Assembly (NCBI RefSeq): GCF_014633365.1
Contig: NC_068346.1
Location: forward strand, 37,077,191 to 37,141,190
From: Diospyros lotus
Lineage: Eukaryota > Streptophyta > Magnoliopsida > Ericales > Ebenaceae
Length of the DNA: 64,000 nucleotides
Reading direction: 5' to 3'
The notes under the pieces are model-generated. The model had not been told where the DNA came from. It did no database searches and saw only the letters and a program-made list of their open reading frames with translations. Both the position numbers and the translations under genes were made by a program. Of the stretch, positions 11,558 through 24,225 are shown one piece after another (the first letter of the stretch is position 1; the number at the start of each line of letters is the position of its first letter).

Positions 11558-14500
11558 ATGTCGTTCCGCAGCATAGTGCGTGATGTAAGAGATAGCTTTG
11601 GGAGCTTTTCTATGAGGCATTTTGATGCCCGGTTACCTGGTAATCATAGGGGAAAAACACACGTTTCTTTCCATGAGTTGGAAGACCAGTATCTGGTAAC
11701 TGAAAACAGTCAATGGGCTAACCTCCCTATGGAGCTACTTTGTGATGTAATTAAAAGATTGGAGGAGAGCGAGAGCACCTGGCCTGCTCGAAAACATGTA
11801 GTTGCTTGTGCTGCAGTTTGCAGGTCATGGCGGAGCATGTGCAAAGAAATTGTTAGAAGTCCAGAGTTCTGCGGGAAGCTTACTTTTCCTATTTCTCTGA
11901 AGCAGGTAAACTGTTTTCAGTTTTGTATTCTTTGGTTTTGTTGGTGTCGAGTTGCTATGAGGCATTGCCTCTCTATCAATATTATCTCACGACCTCATCT
12001 GGACAATGAATGGCAAGTGATGGGGCTAGAAACTGACAAAGGTCATGTTAGAAAAATTCAAATCATGACCAATTAGCAAAACCCGGTTATCCTTCAGACT
12101 TGATGTTTGGATGAACTACTAACAATTCGAACTACTTGAAGGCACTCAGCAACAATTATATACCATTATAACAATAACTCAAATAGAAAGCATGTCAAAG
12201 CAGATGATATATTGTTAGGCTCTAGCTGCAGCTTGGAGCGGAGGCTTTTATGGTAAGAGAGGGATGCTAGTGGAAAAGAATAACGAGAAACAGAAATGAT
12301 TGTCATTGATTGATATATTTCTCAATCAATATCATGGATGCGCATGATGACAAAGCAAATACATTAATTCTGTTGGAACAACATGGCCATACTACTATTA
12401 TGAATCAAACCAGCCATCCAATGTCAGAAACTCCTACATAACAAGCTTCTTCACGAGGGCACAGCTCTTTCATGATTATCTGGCTTGTTACCATCATGAT
12501 ATCCATAATTCAACAAGTTCAGAAATAGTGTTTCTTCAGAACTCTATCCCAACCCTGAACCTAGGACAGGTTATGTGTACCCAGCCTATCCATGCTGTGT
12601 GTAGGCTAGAATACATCCCGAACTAATCTCATTTAAGTCGAGTCCCTGATTTTTCAGGCTAAATTGTGATCTCTAACTTGGATGCTACAGACAATTCTGT
12701 GTGTGTGTGGTGGTGATTCTACTTTGCAGTAAAATTTAATAGAATATGGCGCAACATCAGCAAGGATATTTGCTAAATCTTGTTCATTTACTTTTCCAGC
12801 CAGGGCCTCGCGATGGATCCATCCAGTGCTACATCAAGAGGGATAAATCTAATTTGACATACCATCTTTTCCTTTGTCTTAGCCCTGGTAAGCATTTTGT
12901 TCAAACCCTTCAATCAAGTTTGCTGAAATTGATGCTGTTAGTTTCTTTGTATTTATCTTTTTCAAGCCAGCAGTCTGTGTATGGGTTTGTGCAGTTTTAG
13001 CCAAATACACTGATAAAACAGATCACGGTAGGATTTACAGCAATGGTGTGTTGAGGAATAACTTTGTGCGATAGTTTAATTCTGTGTCCAAATGCTCATT
13101 CTGGGATATGCATGCATCAATACATTTAATTTTGTAAGCAAGGTCATCGTACCATGAATTTGTTCACGGTTTAGTTTAATCTAATTGCTTTACCTACTTC
13201 GAGAATTTCAAAAAATTGCCACTACTTATTGCATATTGTCTAAGGTTGATAACTTATCAATTTATAAATAGGTAACTCCAATTACAGTAGTTGGTTTATT
13301 GTAAAAGACGCAATTAGAATTCATATTTCTTCTGCATTGATGATGGTCTTTAATTCATGATCAAGAAAAACTGTTCATATGATTAAGCTAGATTCTCAAT
13401 TCTCTAGACGATGTAACCAACCCCAATTTGACATTTGGGCAATAGAAAATTGATTAGCCAAAATATAGTCCAAAAAACCTGGACTTTCTTCGTCTACGTC
13501 ATCACAGTCATTTTCTTTTTTTGTAATTCCATTGCTAAATGTCTCATTTTGTATGCACAAAAATGTAGACAAGTCTGTCTTTATTCTTGTGCCAAGTGAA
13601 ACATTGGCGCTTCTCTTATTTTGTAAGCCTTTGTTTTCTATCACTACCACTTTACCTTCTGATTTTGTTTTTCTTTCTTCATGTCTAATTTTTTTCCTTT
13701 TGACTTGGGATCTTCAAATAATCAAATGCCACTCCTTTTCTTTATTTATCTCCATGAATCCATTAATTGGCAGCCATTAGGGTGCTCTTTTGTTTCCTTT
13801 TATCACAACTAATGTCAGTATTGTATGAATCAAGGATGATTTGTCATTTGCAATTTTCTTGTTAGTACTAAAACTGTATATATTTTTCTACATTTCATCG
13901 ATCTGTTCCTAATTTTTGCAGCTTTGCTAGTTGAGAATGGGAAATTCCTTCTTTCTGCAAAGAGAACCCGGCGAACCACTTGCACTGAATATGTTATCTC
14001 TATGGATGCTGAAAACATCTCAAGATCTAGCAGCACGTACATTGGAAAGCTGAGGTAATATCAAAGGCGTTCTATTCTGTATGTTCTGTACCCTGCTTAT
14101 TTGGTGTTATTTGTTTCGAGCCAATCGAAGGTCTACAAATCTGTTATCTTGGGTTTCCTTATCCCTGGATCACAAGCATTCTTCCCATACCGTTCATGAG
14201 AGGATAGAATACGACAATTATTCCATCTCTTCTTGGTTAATAGATTTTATTGGGTACTTGTTAAGTGAATGCTTTTAACAAATGAAAATACCTCGATAAG
14301 CAACCAATTCTATAAACTGATGTGTTTATTATCTTGGATTAAACATCTGCCATTCATCTGGGTGCTCTTGTTCCTTCTTGATTTTGATCAGATGCCTGAA
14401 AACTGCATTTACTTGTCTCAGGTCAAATTTTCTCGGTACAAAATTCGTCGTATACGACACACAGCCTCCATATTCGGGCGCCCTTGTACCCTCTTCAGGA

Positions 14501-15133
14501 CGAAGCAGCCGGAGATTCTACTCCAAAAAAGTATCCCCTAAAGTCCCAACCGGTAGCTATAGCATAGCCCAGGTCAAATACGAGCTGAATGTGCTTGGCA
14601 CGCGAGGTCCACGAAGAATGCACATCGTCATGCACTCGATCCCTGCCTCAGCACTCGATGCAGGGGGCACAGTACCCGGCCAACCCGAGCTTCTCCCCCG
14701 GCCCCTGGAGGACTCATTCCGGAGGAGCATCTCCTTCTCCTCCAAGTCTCTGGGCCAGTCGGCAGACTTCAGCAGCGCAAGGTTTGCCGAAATCATCAGT
14801 TCATGCAACCAGCAGGAGGAGGATGGCAAGGTGAAGCCGTTGGTACTAAAAAACAAGGCCCCAAGGTGGCACGAGCAGCTGCAGTGTTGGTGCCTCAACT
14901 TTCGGGGGCGGGTGACGGTTGCATCTGTCAAGAACTTCCAGTTGATTGCGGCTGCTGCTGGGCCGCCGGCGCCGCCTTCTCAGCCGCCCCAGTCCGAGCA
15001 CGACAAGGTCATCCTGCAGTTCGGTAAGGTGAGCAAGGACATGTTCACCATGGATTATCGCTACCCGCTCTCTGCGTTTCAGGCTTTTGCAATCTGCTTG
15101 AGCAGCTTTGACACCAAGCTTGCCTGTGAATAA
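11558..15133 (+). CDS. TULP: Tubby-like F-box protein (TULP), four coding exons
   Basis: Exons 11558-11905, 12800-12887, 13922-14054 and 14422-15133 join in frame to 426 residues, the usual plant TLP length. All introns are GT-AG. The N-terminal [12 protein letters not shown] is typical. The F-box spans about residues 45-100 ([30 protein letters not shown]). The tubby domain runs from about 117 to the end, with [39 protein letters not shown], the tubby signature [16 protein letters not shown] and the C-terminal [15 protein letters not shown]. Members act as SCF adaptors that bind SKP1 through the F-box and phosphoinositides through the tubby domain, tethering them at the plasma membrane until stress signals release them. 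Wording is closest to the Arabidopsis TLP7/TLP10 group from memory. The acidic, variable loop in exon 4 and the Pro/Ala-rich stretch near residue 365 are normal for the family. Confidence 0.95.
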
Positions 15134-16600
15134 TAAACAAAGAAGAAGACGAAGCACACAAGATATATATAGAGTAGGATGATATGCTTCTTTCTTACAC
15201 TTTTGCTGCTTATTCGTTTGATACTGTAGGCGATGTCTCACCAATATGATGATGATGATGTTGTTGTTGTTGTTGTTGTTGTAAAACTCAGATTGTAATA
15301 GCTAGCTAGCCTGGCTGCCCTTTGGATAATGAACATGGCCAGCCTCCCTCTGCAAGCCCATAGCATGTTTGAATTCTGCCCTTAATTCGAAAGGACCGTA
15401 TTCCATCTAACAATTGATTGCCCAGTAACAATCAAATGATCAATGGTTAAAAGGTCCAATTTTAGAACATTCTATATAATCACATCTAAGATACTTAGAA
15501 AAGAAGACATCCTCCAAAAGCACAAGAAACTTCCAGAGAAATTCGAGATTTTTCACAACAATAAAAATTAGAAAAAAAAAAAGAGAGGAAATGTGAAAGC
15601 TTCCAATAAACGTGCCTTTGACTTCTCTCAGCAATTAATTCTTTCCTTTTCTTTCCCTATCTCCCTCTGCTGTCCTCTTTTATTTTTTTTAAGGGGTGTC
15701 AAAGCTGTAAAGCTAATGAGAAGGTTAAAACAGGGAAAATTCTAGGGTACCCTAGAGTGTATTTACAGACACAGTACAAACAGTTTTTATATAATATATT
15801 TTGTCTTGGAGACAAAGTGACCATTTTACTTTAAAAATAGTTAAATAAGTTAATGAATTTTAAGAATTTAGGTGACATAAGTTATTGTAATTTAAAAATA
15901 CACAAATTACAATTCTATTTTTTTTAAATCTAAATTTGGAGCCTGATTTAGGAGTTTATCACAAGTTACTAATAATGGGCACCCCAAAATTTTACTTATT
16001 TATAAATATATCTCTAAGATCTTTTTCGAAAATAATTTATCACAATATAGTATGTATCATATTATATTTTTTTATACATCAAAATATAAGAATTAAATTA
16101 ATTTAAAAATGTAGGTGGGTAGTATAATTGAAATAACGAAAAATTTAAGTTGTTACGTTGAAAAAATATGTTAAAATATAAAAATTAAATTAATTTAAAA
16201 ATATAAATTTAATAGTGTAATTAAAATAAAAAAAATCAAATAATTATAAAAAAAATTTGTAAAATATATGAGTTTAGTCCTGACAAAAAGTTCAGAATGA
16301 GACATACTTAATTAGGCCCTGTTTGGAATGAATGAATGAAATTTATTTCCAATTCCAACCTTAGGAGAGGCTAGTGATATCCACAGCATCAGCAGTTACG
16401 CCATTCATTTCATCACGTCAAACCCTACAAATTTCAGTTTCTTTTTAATTAATAATAATAAGTAGAAAAATATATTAAATTAAAATGAGACAGACAGAGA
16501 CAGACATGGTGGCATGTAAGTAACAACACCTTATGAATAAAATAAAATAAAATAAAACACCCAAACAATTGCTGAAACAGTTGGCTAATCCAAGTAATAA
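15134..16600. other. Intergenic, no gene seen
   Basis: The first 200 bases are likely the tubby-like 3' UTR, with a GAT/GTT trinucleotide repeat at about 15246-15281. From 15730 the sequence is very AT-rich with poly-A/T runs and no coding signal. From about 16600 it turns into the CT-rich leader of the ROH1-like gene. Confidence 0.55.
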
Positions 16601-16616
16601 ATACGGTCTACCCTTC

Positions 16617-16675
16617 TACATACATACATACATACATACATATATTCCCATTAACATTGCTTTGCTACCCTATCA

Positions 16676-16708
<33 letters not shown>
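16617..16708 (+). repeat. (TACA)n followed by (CT)n microsatellites
   Basis: A TACA tetranucleotide repeat (about 16617-16640) is followed by a CT run (about 16679-16708). They lie about 0.9 kb upstream of the ROH1-like start codon, in what is probably promoter or leader sequence. Confidence 0.85.
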
Positions 16709-17610
16709 CTTCTTTCGGTTGTCTTGGATTTTCGTCATACCAAAGGAAGGCGAGGAGGTTTTCTTTTCTATCCTTGGCTAGGGTTCCGTTTCTGTGCTAT
16801 ACATATATGCATATGCGAATATCATTTTGCTTCTGGAGCTTCTCGTTGTATGCGTATGTTATCAGGGTATTCCATTTCACTCCTTGACTTGGTCTGCTTT
16901 TGGCTCTTTGTCTTGTCTTCTGGGTGGATTTTCTTTTGGGTTGTTTGCATTTGGTTTAATTCTGAGATCTGTTTAAGAGTTTCGCAAAGTTTTCTCTTTT
17001 TTCGTTGCTTGAGCTTGAAGCTAATCAGTTCTCAAGTAGGTGGGTGGGTGATCTGGGTGTTGTGTGTTCTTCCTGTATTTGCGTTTGAAAAGAATTTCAT
17101 GGGTTTTATTTATGCTTTTCGGTATGAACGGGATTGAATTGTATATGGGCATGAAAGTTCTTTGATCTGGATATTCAAAACGTACCCGTATGGTTTTCCT
17201 GGTTGATTGTATGTTGTTTTTGAGTGTTCTTCTTCTGGGTTTCGAAAAGTTCGCTCATTTGGGGTTATTTGCTGATGAATCTGGTCGGATGCTGATTTTG
17301 GAATTGTAAGGGCTCGAGGTTTTTATCTGGGGTACAATAAATTTGTGGGCTTTTGTTTGGTTTGGTCAAATTATAACTGGTTTTGAAATTCTTGAGTTTG
17401 GTCCTCACTATTTATGATAATCATAAATTTCGTTCGAGTCATTTCTGGTGTTGTGCTCATTTCATGATTTGTTTGGACCTGAAGGCTCTAGGGGCTTTAT
17501 TTGTATCTGGGCAGCTTCAAGTGGCAGTTACTGCCAAACAATAGGTGGTTTTATGGCTATTTCCTGAGTTGAAGTGAGTTGGTGCTTCTAGGGGATTTTG
17601 TTGCTTGGAA

Positions 17611-18789
17611 ATGCCTTCTACGGATCAGCAAGGCTCTTCTGTTCCTTTTGCCTCCTTTCGCCGTGCAATTTTAGGGATTAGGAATGATCAGGTTCATTCC
17701 TTGGAAATGAACCAGGAATCTGATTCCCCAGACTTGGAGCTCGAATCTTTCCAGAAGCTTGTCTATGATCGATTTTATGATCTTTCAACTGTTGCTGCCG
17801 ATGAGTTTCTCACTGCTAGATGGATAATGAAGGTACTGGAGGCTTTTGTTGGTTGTCAAGAAGAGTTTAGGGTCATTTTGTGCAACAGGGGAGCTTGGCT
17901 TTCTAAACCTCCATTGGACAAGTTTGTTTCTGACTTCTTTGAGAAAAGCATTAAGGCTCTTGATATTTGTAATGCAACTCGGGAAGGGATTGAGAAGATT
18001 CGACTGTGGCAGAAGCAGTTGGAGATTGTCCTCTGCGCATTGGGTTCTCAGCAGAGGATGATTGGTGAGGGTCAATTCCGTCGTGCAAGGAAGGCTTTGA
18101 TGGATTTGGCACTTTTAATGTTGGATGACAAGGAAACTGGATATTCTGTTTCCCACCGGAACCGGTCTTTTGGGCGTCATAACACCAGCAGGGATCACCA
18201 CCGTCATCGCTCTGGTCACTCGCGATCTCTTTCTTGGAGTGTCTCTCATTCTTGGTCAGCAGCTAAGCAGCTACAATCTTTTGCAAACAATCTGGCCCCA
18301 CCGCGTGCAAATGAGATTGTGGCTACCAATGGGCTTGCTGTCCCTGTCTTTACCATGAGTTTCGTGCTCATGTTTGTCTTGTGGATTCTGGTTGCTGCAA
18401 TCCCTTGTCAAGATCGGAGCCTCCAGATTCATTTTTCGATCCCTCGGCAATACCCATGGGGTGCCCCATTGCTTTTGCTTCATGACAGGGTTATGGATGA
18501 AGCTAAGAAGCGTGACCGTCGGAATTCTAGTGTGCTGTTGAAGGAGGTATATGAGATCGACAAATGCATTCGTCACATGTCAGACTTGGTAGATTCAGTT
18601 CATATCCCATTGACTGAGCAGCAGAAGGAAGAGCTGCAAAAAGGAGTGCAGGAGCTTGCTGTGGCTTTTGATGCTTGTAAGAATGGATTGGATCCATTGG
18701 AGCCGGAAGTGAGGGAAGTGTTTCGTAAGATCATGAGCTGCCGAATTGAGGGTCTTGAACTGTTTAACAGGGGAAGCCCTGCTGGTTGA
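17611..18789 (+). CDS. ROH1-like protein (BYPASS1-related, DUF793), single exon
   Basis: An uninterrupted 392-residue frame. The ATG at 17611 is chosen because the in-frame codon just before it (17605) is TTG. Conserved blocks include the N-terminal SSVPFASFRRAILGIRNDQV, LTARWIMKVLEAFV, a His/Arg/Ser-rich linker (about 183-215), a hydrophobic segment that could span a membrane (about 243-265, VPVFTMSFVLMFVLWILVAA) and a helical C-terminal half (about 290-385). This matches the plant ROH1/BPS1 family, members of which bind the exocyst subunit EXO70A1 and affect secretion and seed-coat mucilage; biochemical activity is unknown. The upstream kilobase is T-rich leader-like sequence and may hold a UTR intron. 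The gene lies 2.5 kb downstream of the tubby-like gene on the same strand, with no sign of functional linkage. Confidence 0.9.
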   Translation: MPSTDQQGSSVPFASFRRAILGIRNDQVHSLEMNQESDSPDLELESFQKLVYDRFYDLSTVAADEFLTARWIMKVLEAFVGCQEEFRVILCNRGAWLSKPPLDKFVSDFFEKSIKALDICNATREGIEKIRLWQKQLEIVLCALGSQQRMIGEGQFRRARKALMDLALLMLDDKETGYSVSHRNRSFGRHNTSRDHHRHRSGHSRSLSWSVSHSWSAAKQLQSFANNLAPPRANEIVATNGLAVPVFTMSFVLMFVLWILVAAIPCQDRSLQIHFSIPRQYPWGAPLLLLHDRVMDEAKKRDRRNSSVLLKEVYEIDKCIRHMSDLVDSVHIPLTEQQKEELQKGVQELAVAFDACKNGLDPLEPEVREVFRKIMSCRIEGLELFNRGSPAG

Positions 18790-20420
18790 TTTGAATTTGT
18801 TGGACAGCTATAGAAGATCAAATGTCAACAAAAAAAAAAAAAAGAAGAAAAAGTTTGTGGTGTTAGTTTAAAATTTGCTTGCCAATGCTAGCCTATAGGA
18901 AAGACAAAAAAAAAAAAAAAAAAAAAAAAAGGCCTGAGAAGGAGGACGGCAAGAATAAAAGACTTGCCAGGTAAACTTCTTGTATTTATCAGTCTGTAGA
19001 GAATCTCCCTTTTTTTTTTTGGTTCTTTTTTCTTTTATTGGAGTGCCTTTTCTAATGGTTTGTTGTCAGACCTTACTTAGTTTTGTGTACTTCATTTGTT
19101 CTGTTTGCTATGGTCTGGAGATTCATTTTCATATTTGGTTTACATATTTATTTGTTTTCTATTGTTCATATATAAATACAGTTTCTTTATATGTTTTTCT
19201 TTCATTTTCCGAATTTATGATTCACTATGACTGTGAAAGCCTTCTTATTAAGCTGCATATGCAGACTCACACAGTATTATACACTTCAGAGACATTGACC
19301 TCCATCTTTGTGTTCTGCTTGCTATTTCATGTTTGAATCACATTTATTCTTCATTAGATGCTGCACTGTTGTATTTCTTTTCCCCTTTTACTATGGCAAT
19401 GTAAATGTTGATCTGTGTTTTAGCCCTTCATTAGATCAAATGTGTAGAGATATTAAACAACAGGATTGGGGTGGGGGATAGGTTCAATTTTCCATAAGAG
19501 TACTCCTAATTATAGTGTGTGCACTGGGTAATATGACTTTTGGATAGCCACACAGGGCACTGTCACACCGATCGAACGAAGCCTCAAAAATGGATATGTG
19601 AAGGGTGTTACTGAGAAATCAGATATTTACCACATTCATTTAGGGTTTGCCTTGCTATATAACTGGTCCTATCAGGATGTCTATTTGTGGCGATGACTTT
19701 TATGGCACAGTGTGTGCTGAATGCACTCCTCCTAGGCATTGTCCAAGCTGGATCCGTTGGTTAATTGTGGGGTTTGTGAAGGGTCTTCAAATGGGGTAGC
19801 TCTGGCTCATTCATTCAACAGCCACATCTTCTTAGACAGCCTCACATCCAAGAGTTGTTGCTTTAGGGCTCATTCCCAGTTGGAAAGTTTGGTTGGCTTG
19901 GAGCAATTCTCGGTGTCTTATGGGACACTGCATGGTTGCCCCGAGCTTATTTGTTGCAACGACCTCCAAGCAACACGATCAGCACCATAATTCTTGGAAT
20001 GCTTTTTCATATCATTATCTGCCATAGAGAGAGGTTGTGATTGAGCAACAGCTTGCATTTCAGGGCGTCCCTTAAATGCGGTTTGGTGGAATGTCTCTGC
20101 TGTGACCTGTAGCCGCTGGCCTACCTTGGCAAATAATGGTGCTTGTGTGAACTGAATTGAAGGGTTAGGTGCTTAGGATTGGTCCAGCTTTGATTGTGAT
20201 GTAGTAACTTGATATAAATGGTAAATGCATCCGACATTCCCAGTGAAGAAGAAGTTCTTTGTCTGGTTTTACCTTTTGAGTTTCTTTTCTTTTAGCTGTG
20301 CATATACTTACTGGTAAACAAGTTTCAGTAGTTCAAATGGTAGGGATGATGTCGCGGAAGATCACCAAGCAGGTCAATGTCTAAGCTCCTGCAATGGCTG
20401 TATTTCGTCCCTGAGTATAT
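18790..20420. other. 3' flank of ROH1-like gene and intergenic sequence
   Basis: Contains two A-runs (about 18829-18843 and 18906-18930, the latter 25 A) soon after the stop codon, then T-rich, moderately complex sequence to 20400. No frame resembles a known protein. Part may be an alternative 3' UTR. The A25 run could be an old retroposed poly-A tail, but no matching body is recognised. Confidence 0.45.
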
Positions 20421-22050
20421 AGGGTTGTTCAAATTTGGGTCCAGACTGATTGGTCCGATCTAGCACCGAGGTCTCTCGGTCCATAACTGGTTTTTGGTCT
20501 GGTCTAGTCCTAGTCCAAGGCCAAAATTTGGTTATGGTTATTTAATTTTAATGATAATTAAAGTAAAAAAAAATGCCTAATATGCAATATATTGTATATA
20601 TATAATATCTAGGATATTTTGTTAAAATTTTATATTGAAATAACGAAAAAGAAAAGTATGGATCGATCCCAACCTCAATTCGTTTGGTTTTCTATTTGTA
20701 ATCTTTTTTAATTTTGGCCCCCGTCTAGTTAGGTTCGAATCGGATAAACACTTTTACCAGTATAGCTTTCGACAATCAAGTTAGTATTTAAAAAGTGTAA
20801 GTAGATATTAGTGAGTTTCTAGAATTAGACGTGTTATTTGTTAAGACCTTACTCATTTATATAGGTCAAGGGCATAATATCTAGTCAAGATTTTTTGTCA
20901 AATCTCTCGATCAAGATTTTTGAACTCCCAAGTAAGATTTTTTAGGTGTGGACTTTTTCATGAAGTAACAAAAATGCTAGTAGATCATGTGTCACACTCT
21001 AATTAACAAGACACATGACACGTTTTAACTAGTAAGATACATGATATATTTTGAATTCACACTAATAAAATACGTGAGAGATGGTGATTGGCCTTTTTTC
21101 AAAAGAGATCTCAAAGGATAAATTTATAAAAATATACATAACTCAAAATATTTTCTCCTATTATCAAGTGGTGTCTATCGTCTTCTTTGCATTCAAGTTG
21201 ATAGGGTGGCAAAGAATAGAAAATGCTGTGTTTTTATGGAGTCATTGATGGCGGCTTTCAAGTACTGTTCCTGAATGATGTTGATGATGGGGGGGGGGGG
21301 GGGGGGGGGCTCACATAATGCAAGGTTGAACAAAATCAAGGTTAGAACAGGGAGCCCACAAATGGATAAGACAATGTAAGAAGAGGACATGGGCGGGCAA
21401 GCAGAAGCTAACCCCTCAAATTACAGATTTTTAAAAATAAAATGAGATCTCTTAATTATGTTGCTAGAAAATAGAAATGAAAAACGTTTCTGATACAAAA
21501 CGAAAACATGAAAATTGATATTTTTTTTAAAAAAATAAACATAAATAAGGTTCGAAATGAAAATAAAAAATGTTTTGAAAATAAGAAAACGGTCCATGTG
21601 AGGCGTTTTCGTGCAACATAGTCTCTTAAGATAGCACTTTGAACTCTACCCAACTCAAGTCTACTTAGTAGAATAAATATTACATAATACAAATTCTTGA
21701 AGAATGCCTGATGATAAATCTCACTCACAAAATTTAAATTCTTATTGCGAAAATAATACCTATTATAGTTAAAAGTCAAACAATAGGCCAAAACCATATT
21801 TATAAATTTATCTTTTTGATACATTAGCAGCATTCAAAATTCAACAAAGCAGCATAATTCAAACAAAATTTTAGCCTATTTTTGAAAATTTTTAATTTTT
21901 TTTTTCAAATCACCTTCTAAAATTTAAAATTTGTCACTTGTCCTATTATTATTATGTCAGTTGATGTTATTTCTTTATTATATTGTAAAAATTAATAAAA
22001 ATAACATTTAACTCTTGAATTTATTGTGTTTATTAATACTAAAAATACGT
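20421..22050. other. AT-rich intergenic, no gene seen
   Basis: Starts with GGGTTGTTCAAATTTGGGTC, which resembles the end of the common plant GGGTGTTCAAA-type miniature elements, but no clear opposite end was found. A run of 21 G lies at 21289-21309. The rest is AT-rich without coding signal. Confidence 0.45.
21289..21309 (+). repeat. Poly-G homopolymer, 21 bases
   Basis: An uninterrupted G run following a GATGATG stretch. Long G runs are rare in AT-rich plant DNA and may be partly a length error of assembly. Confidence 0.85.
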
Positions 22051-22055
22051 AATAA

Positions 22056-23672
22056 GTAGGGGTGGATCTACCGTGGGGGTAGGGGGCAGCCCAAAAAACC
22101 ACCAGCAATGGTGGCGACTACCAGGGACGTTTTTCAGTTATAGTCAAAAATAAAAAATTAGATCTATAAAAATTTAACCATTAATTTGGTCCACTTTTGT
22201 GTATGTTAACCCCCTTAACTTGATATTTATAATATTACGTTCTAATTATGGGAATCTTTGGTCAGCAACAATCACCGACGACAATTAATGACGGGGGTTG
22301 TGGTTGGTTTAGGCTATTTTTGAAGGATATATATTGGATATGTTTTAAGAAAAAATATAAAAAAAATAATTTCAGCAACTTTTATTCAGTTATGTATTAT
22401 TGTAATTGCAAATATGTTAGAAAAAATTAATCATTGAAAAGAAGAAATAAAATCTAAAATATTTTAAGTTTCTTTATAACTATTATTTATAAGAATTAAA
22501 TAATAGCATTAGTATTTTTTTACATGAATTCTAATAATTTATTTTTTATTTAGATATGAAAAAATTTCTCATAAAAAGAACAGGGTAGAGCAATATTCAA
22601 TTTCTGAAACAAGTAAGGATCAAGAATATTATAAGTATAAGTATGTTGATTTAGACAATCTTGAAGTAGATTTAGAATTACGAAAGAGTATTTTTGATTA
22701 TCATTCCAACGAGAGAGATGAAATTCGATAAGCCTATTTATTGAAAGGTTCATGTCAACCATGAGGGCACCACTTTCCAAAAAAAAAAAAAAAGAAAATG
22801 AAATTGTAGCGAGGGATGATGGATGAAAATTGTTGCTTAATGAGCTTTTCTCTTTTTATAAAAAATATGAGATTATAATTCCGAACATGGATGATGTTTA
22901 TGATGTTCCGACGCGCTCAAGCCATAATATTGAACATCATACTAATATGCATCATTATAAAGTTAAATTTTTTTATTTGGTGATAGACAAACAATTTCAT
23001 GAACTCAACAGTAGACATATTAAGTTATTTTTTTGTATAACATGTTTGAATCCAAATAATTCTTTAATAAGGATAAGTTAGTTCATCTTGCTCGTTAGAA
23101 TTTTTTGAAGTTGATCTTATACTATTTAAGAATCAGTTAGACATATATAATTGATATGTGGTTTGATAATGAATTTTTGAAAATTAATGGGATTGGTGGT
23201 CATGCTGAGAAATTAATCTAAACAAAAAAAAAAAAATGTTGTATATCCATTAATATATATACTTGTGAAATTAATTTTAATTCTTCGTGTTATTATTGCA
23301 ATTGTTTAAAATCTCATTAAAAATCTTTTGTTTGACGGTGATTAATAGATGAATGATTGTTTGGTTACTTATATTGAGAAAAAATATTTAATATAATTGA
23401 CAATAAAAAAAATTATACAATAATTTTAGAATATGAAAACTCAACAAAAGCATCTATGATTTTGTGAAGATCAAAATGTAAGTTCAATATTTTTCTTTTA
23501 AAACTATTTTTTTTTTTTGAAAAACATGTGTTAAAATTTATATAAAAATAATATAATAATATTTGATATAATATTTTAACATTATATAATAATACTTTTT
23601 TTATCAATATGAATAATTATTGTATTAACTTTGAGTTTTACGTTTTTTGTCATCGTTGTTCGCCACTCCCTA
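22056..23672 (+). mobile_element. Decayed hAT DNA transposon
   Basis: The interior (see the pseudogene at 22641-23460) is hAT transposase. The left edge TAGGGGTGGATCTACC resembles the terminal repeats of this plant hAT group, and an inverted counterpart CCACTCCCTA occurs at the right edge (about 23663-23672). No clean 8-bp target duplication is visible, so the limits are approximate. Transposase parts are separated by a large internal deletion and many stops. Confidence 0.6.
22641..23460 (+). pseudogene. hAT transposase remnant (TTF-type zinc finger / DUF4371 family)
   Basis: At 22641-22778 the plus strand reads YVDLDNLEVDLELRKSIFDY, then the HSNERDEIR region and AYLLKGSCQP, broken by two stops; this is the N-terminal zinc-finger region of plant MYM/TTF-type hAT transposases. 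At 22830-23081 a frame contains YEIIIPNMDDVYDVPTRS and LFFCITCLNPNN, matching the C-terminal part of the same family. VYPLIYILVKLILIL (about 23230-23290) and MNDCLVTYIEK (about 23350-23385) continue into the dimerisation region, again with stops and frame changes. The catalytic middle is missing. Clearly inactive and old. Confidence 0.75.
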
Positions 23673-23679
23673 CTTAAAT

Positions 23680-24225
23680 ATCCTACCTCCATCCTTGGAA
23701 CAATTGTTTAGTTAACATTTTTTTTACATCACAAATATAAAAATTAAAAAATATATAATATAATATTTACAAATAATTAATCCTGTTTTGGAAAAATAAT
23801 TATACTTTAAAAACACAACATTTTAATAAATACTGCTTTTTCAAAAAATAAAAAAGATAAAAACTGCTTTACTTCAAAAAGCACATCAATACCACAGAAA
23901 CCCTAATTACCTTTCTAAATGCAAGAATTGACTTGCTATTGGATACAGCTGCATCTTGCTACTACACGCAAGAATTGACTTGCTATTTGATCACCGGGGA
24001 TTTAGATTTACCTATTGGTCGTCCTCTTGGCTTCATGAGGGACTCCTAAGCAAGCACAAGCACAGCTCACCAAAGAGTCCTCAAGACTCAAGAGTCGAGG
24101 CCATTATTAGAGCAAACTCGTTTCTTTGGAACTCCACTCTGCAGCTCCGTTTCAAACAGGTACATACGTACATGCATACTATCCATAAAGCTCCACAACC
24201 ACAAGGATATGGTGCAACAAACATA
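23680..24225. other. 3' flank of the AOX gene, no separate gene seen
   Basis: AT-rich to about 23880, then more complex sequence that would be downstream of the AOX stop codon (24226). An open frame on the plus strand here has no similarity that I recognise and overlaps the AOX last exon in antisense; I treat it as a shadow. Confidence 0.45.

Noticed and set aside
14557..14931. 124-codon frame antisense to tubby-like exon 4
   Set aside because: Shadow of a conserved tubby domain exon; no similarity of its own.
15246..15281. GAT/GTT trinucleotide block as a coding repeat
   Set aside because: It lies after the tubby-like stop codon, so it is a 3' UTR microsatellite.
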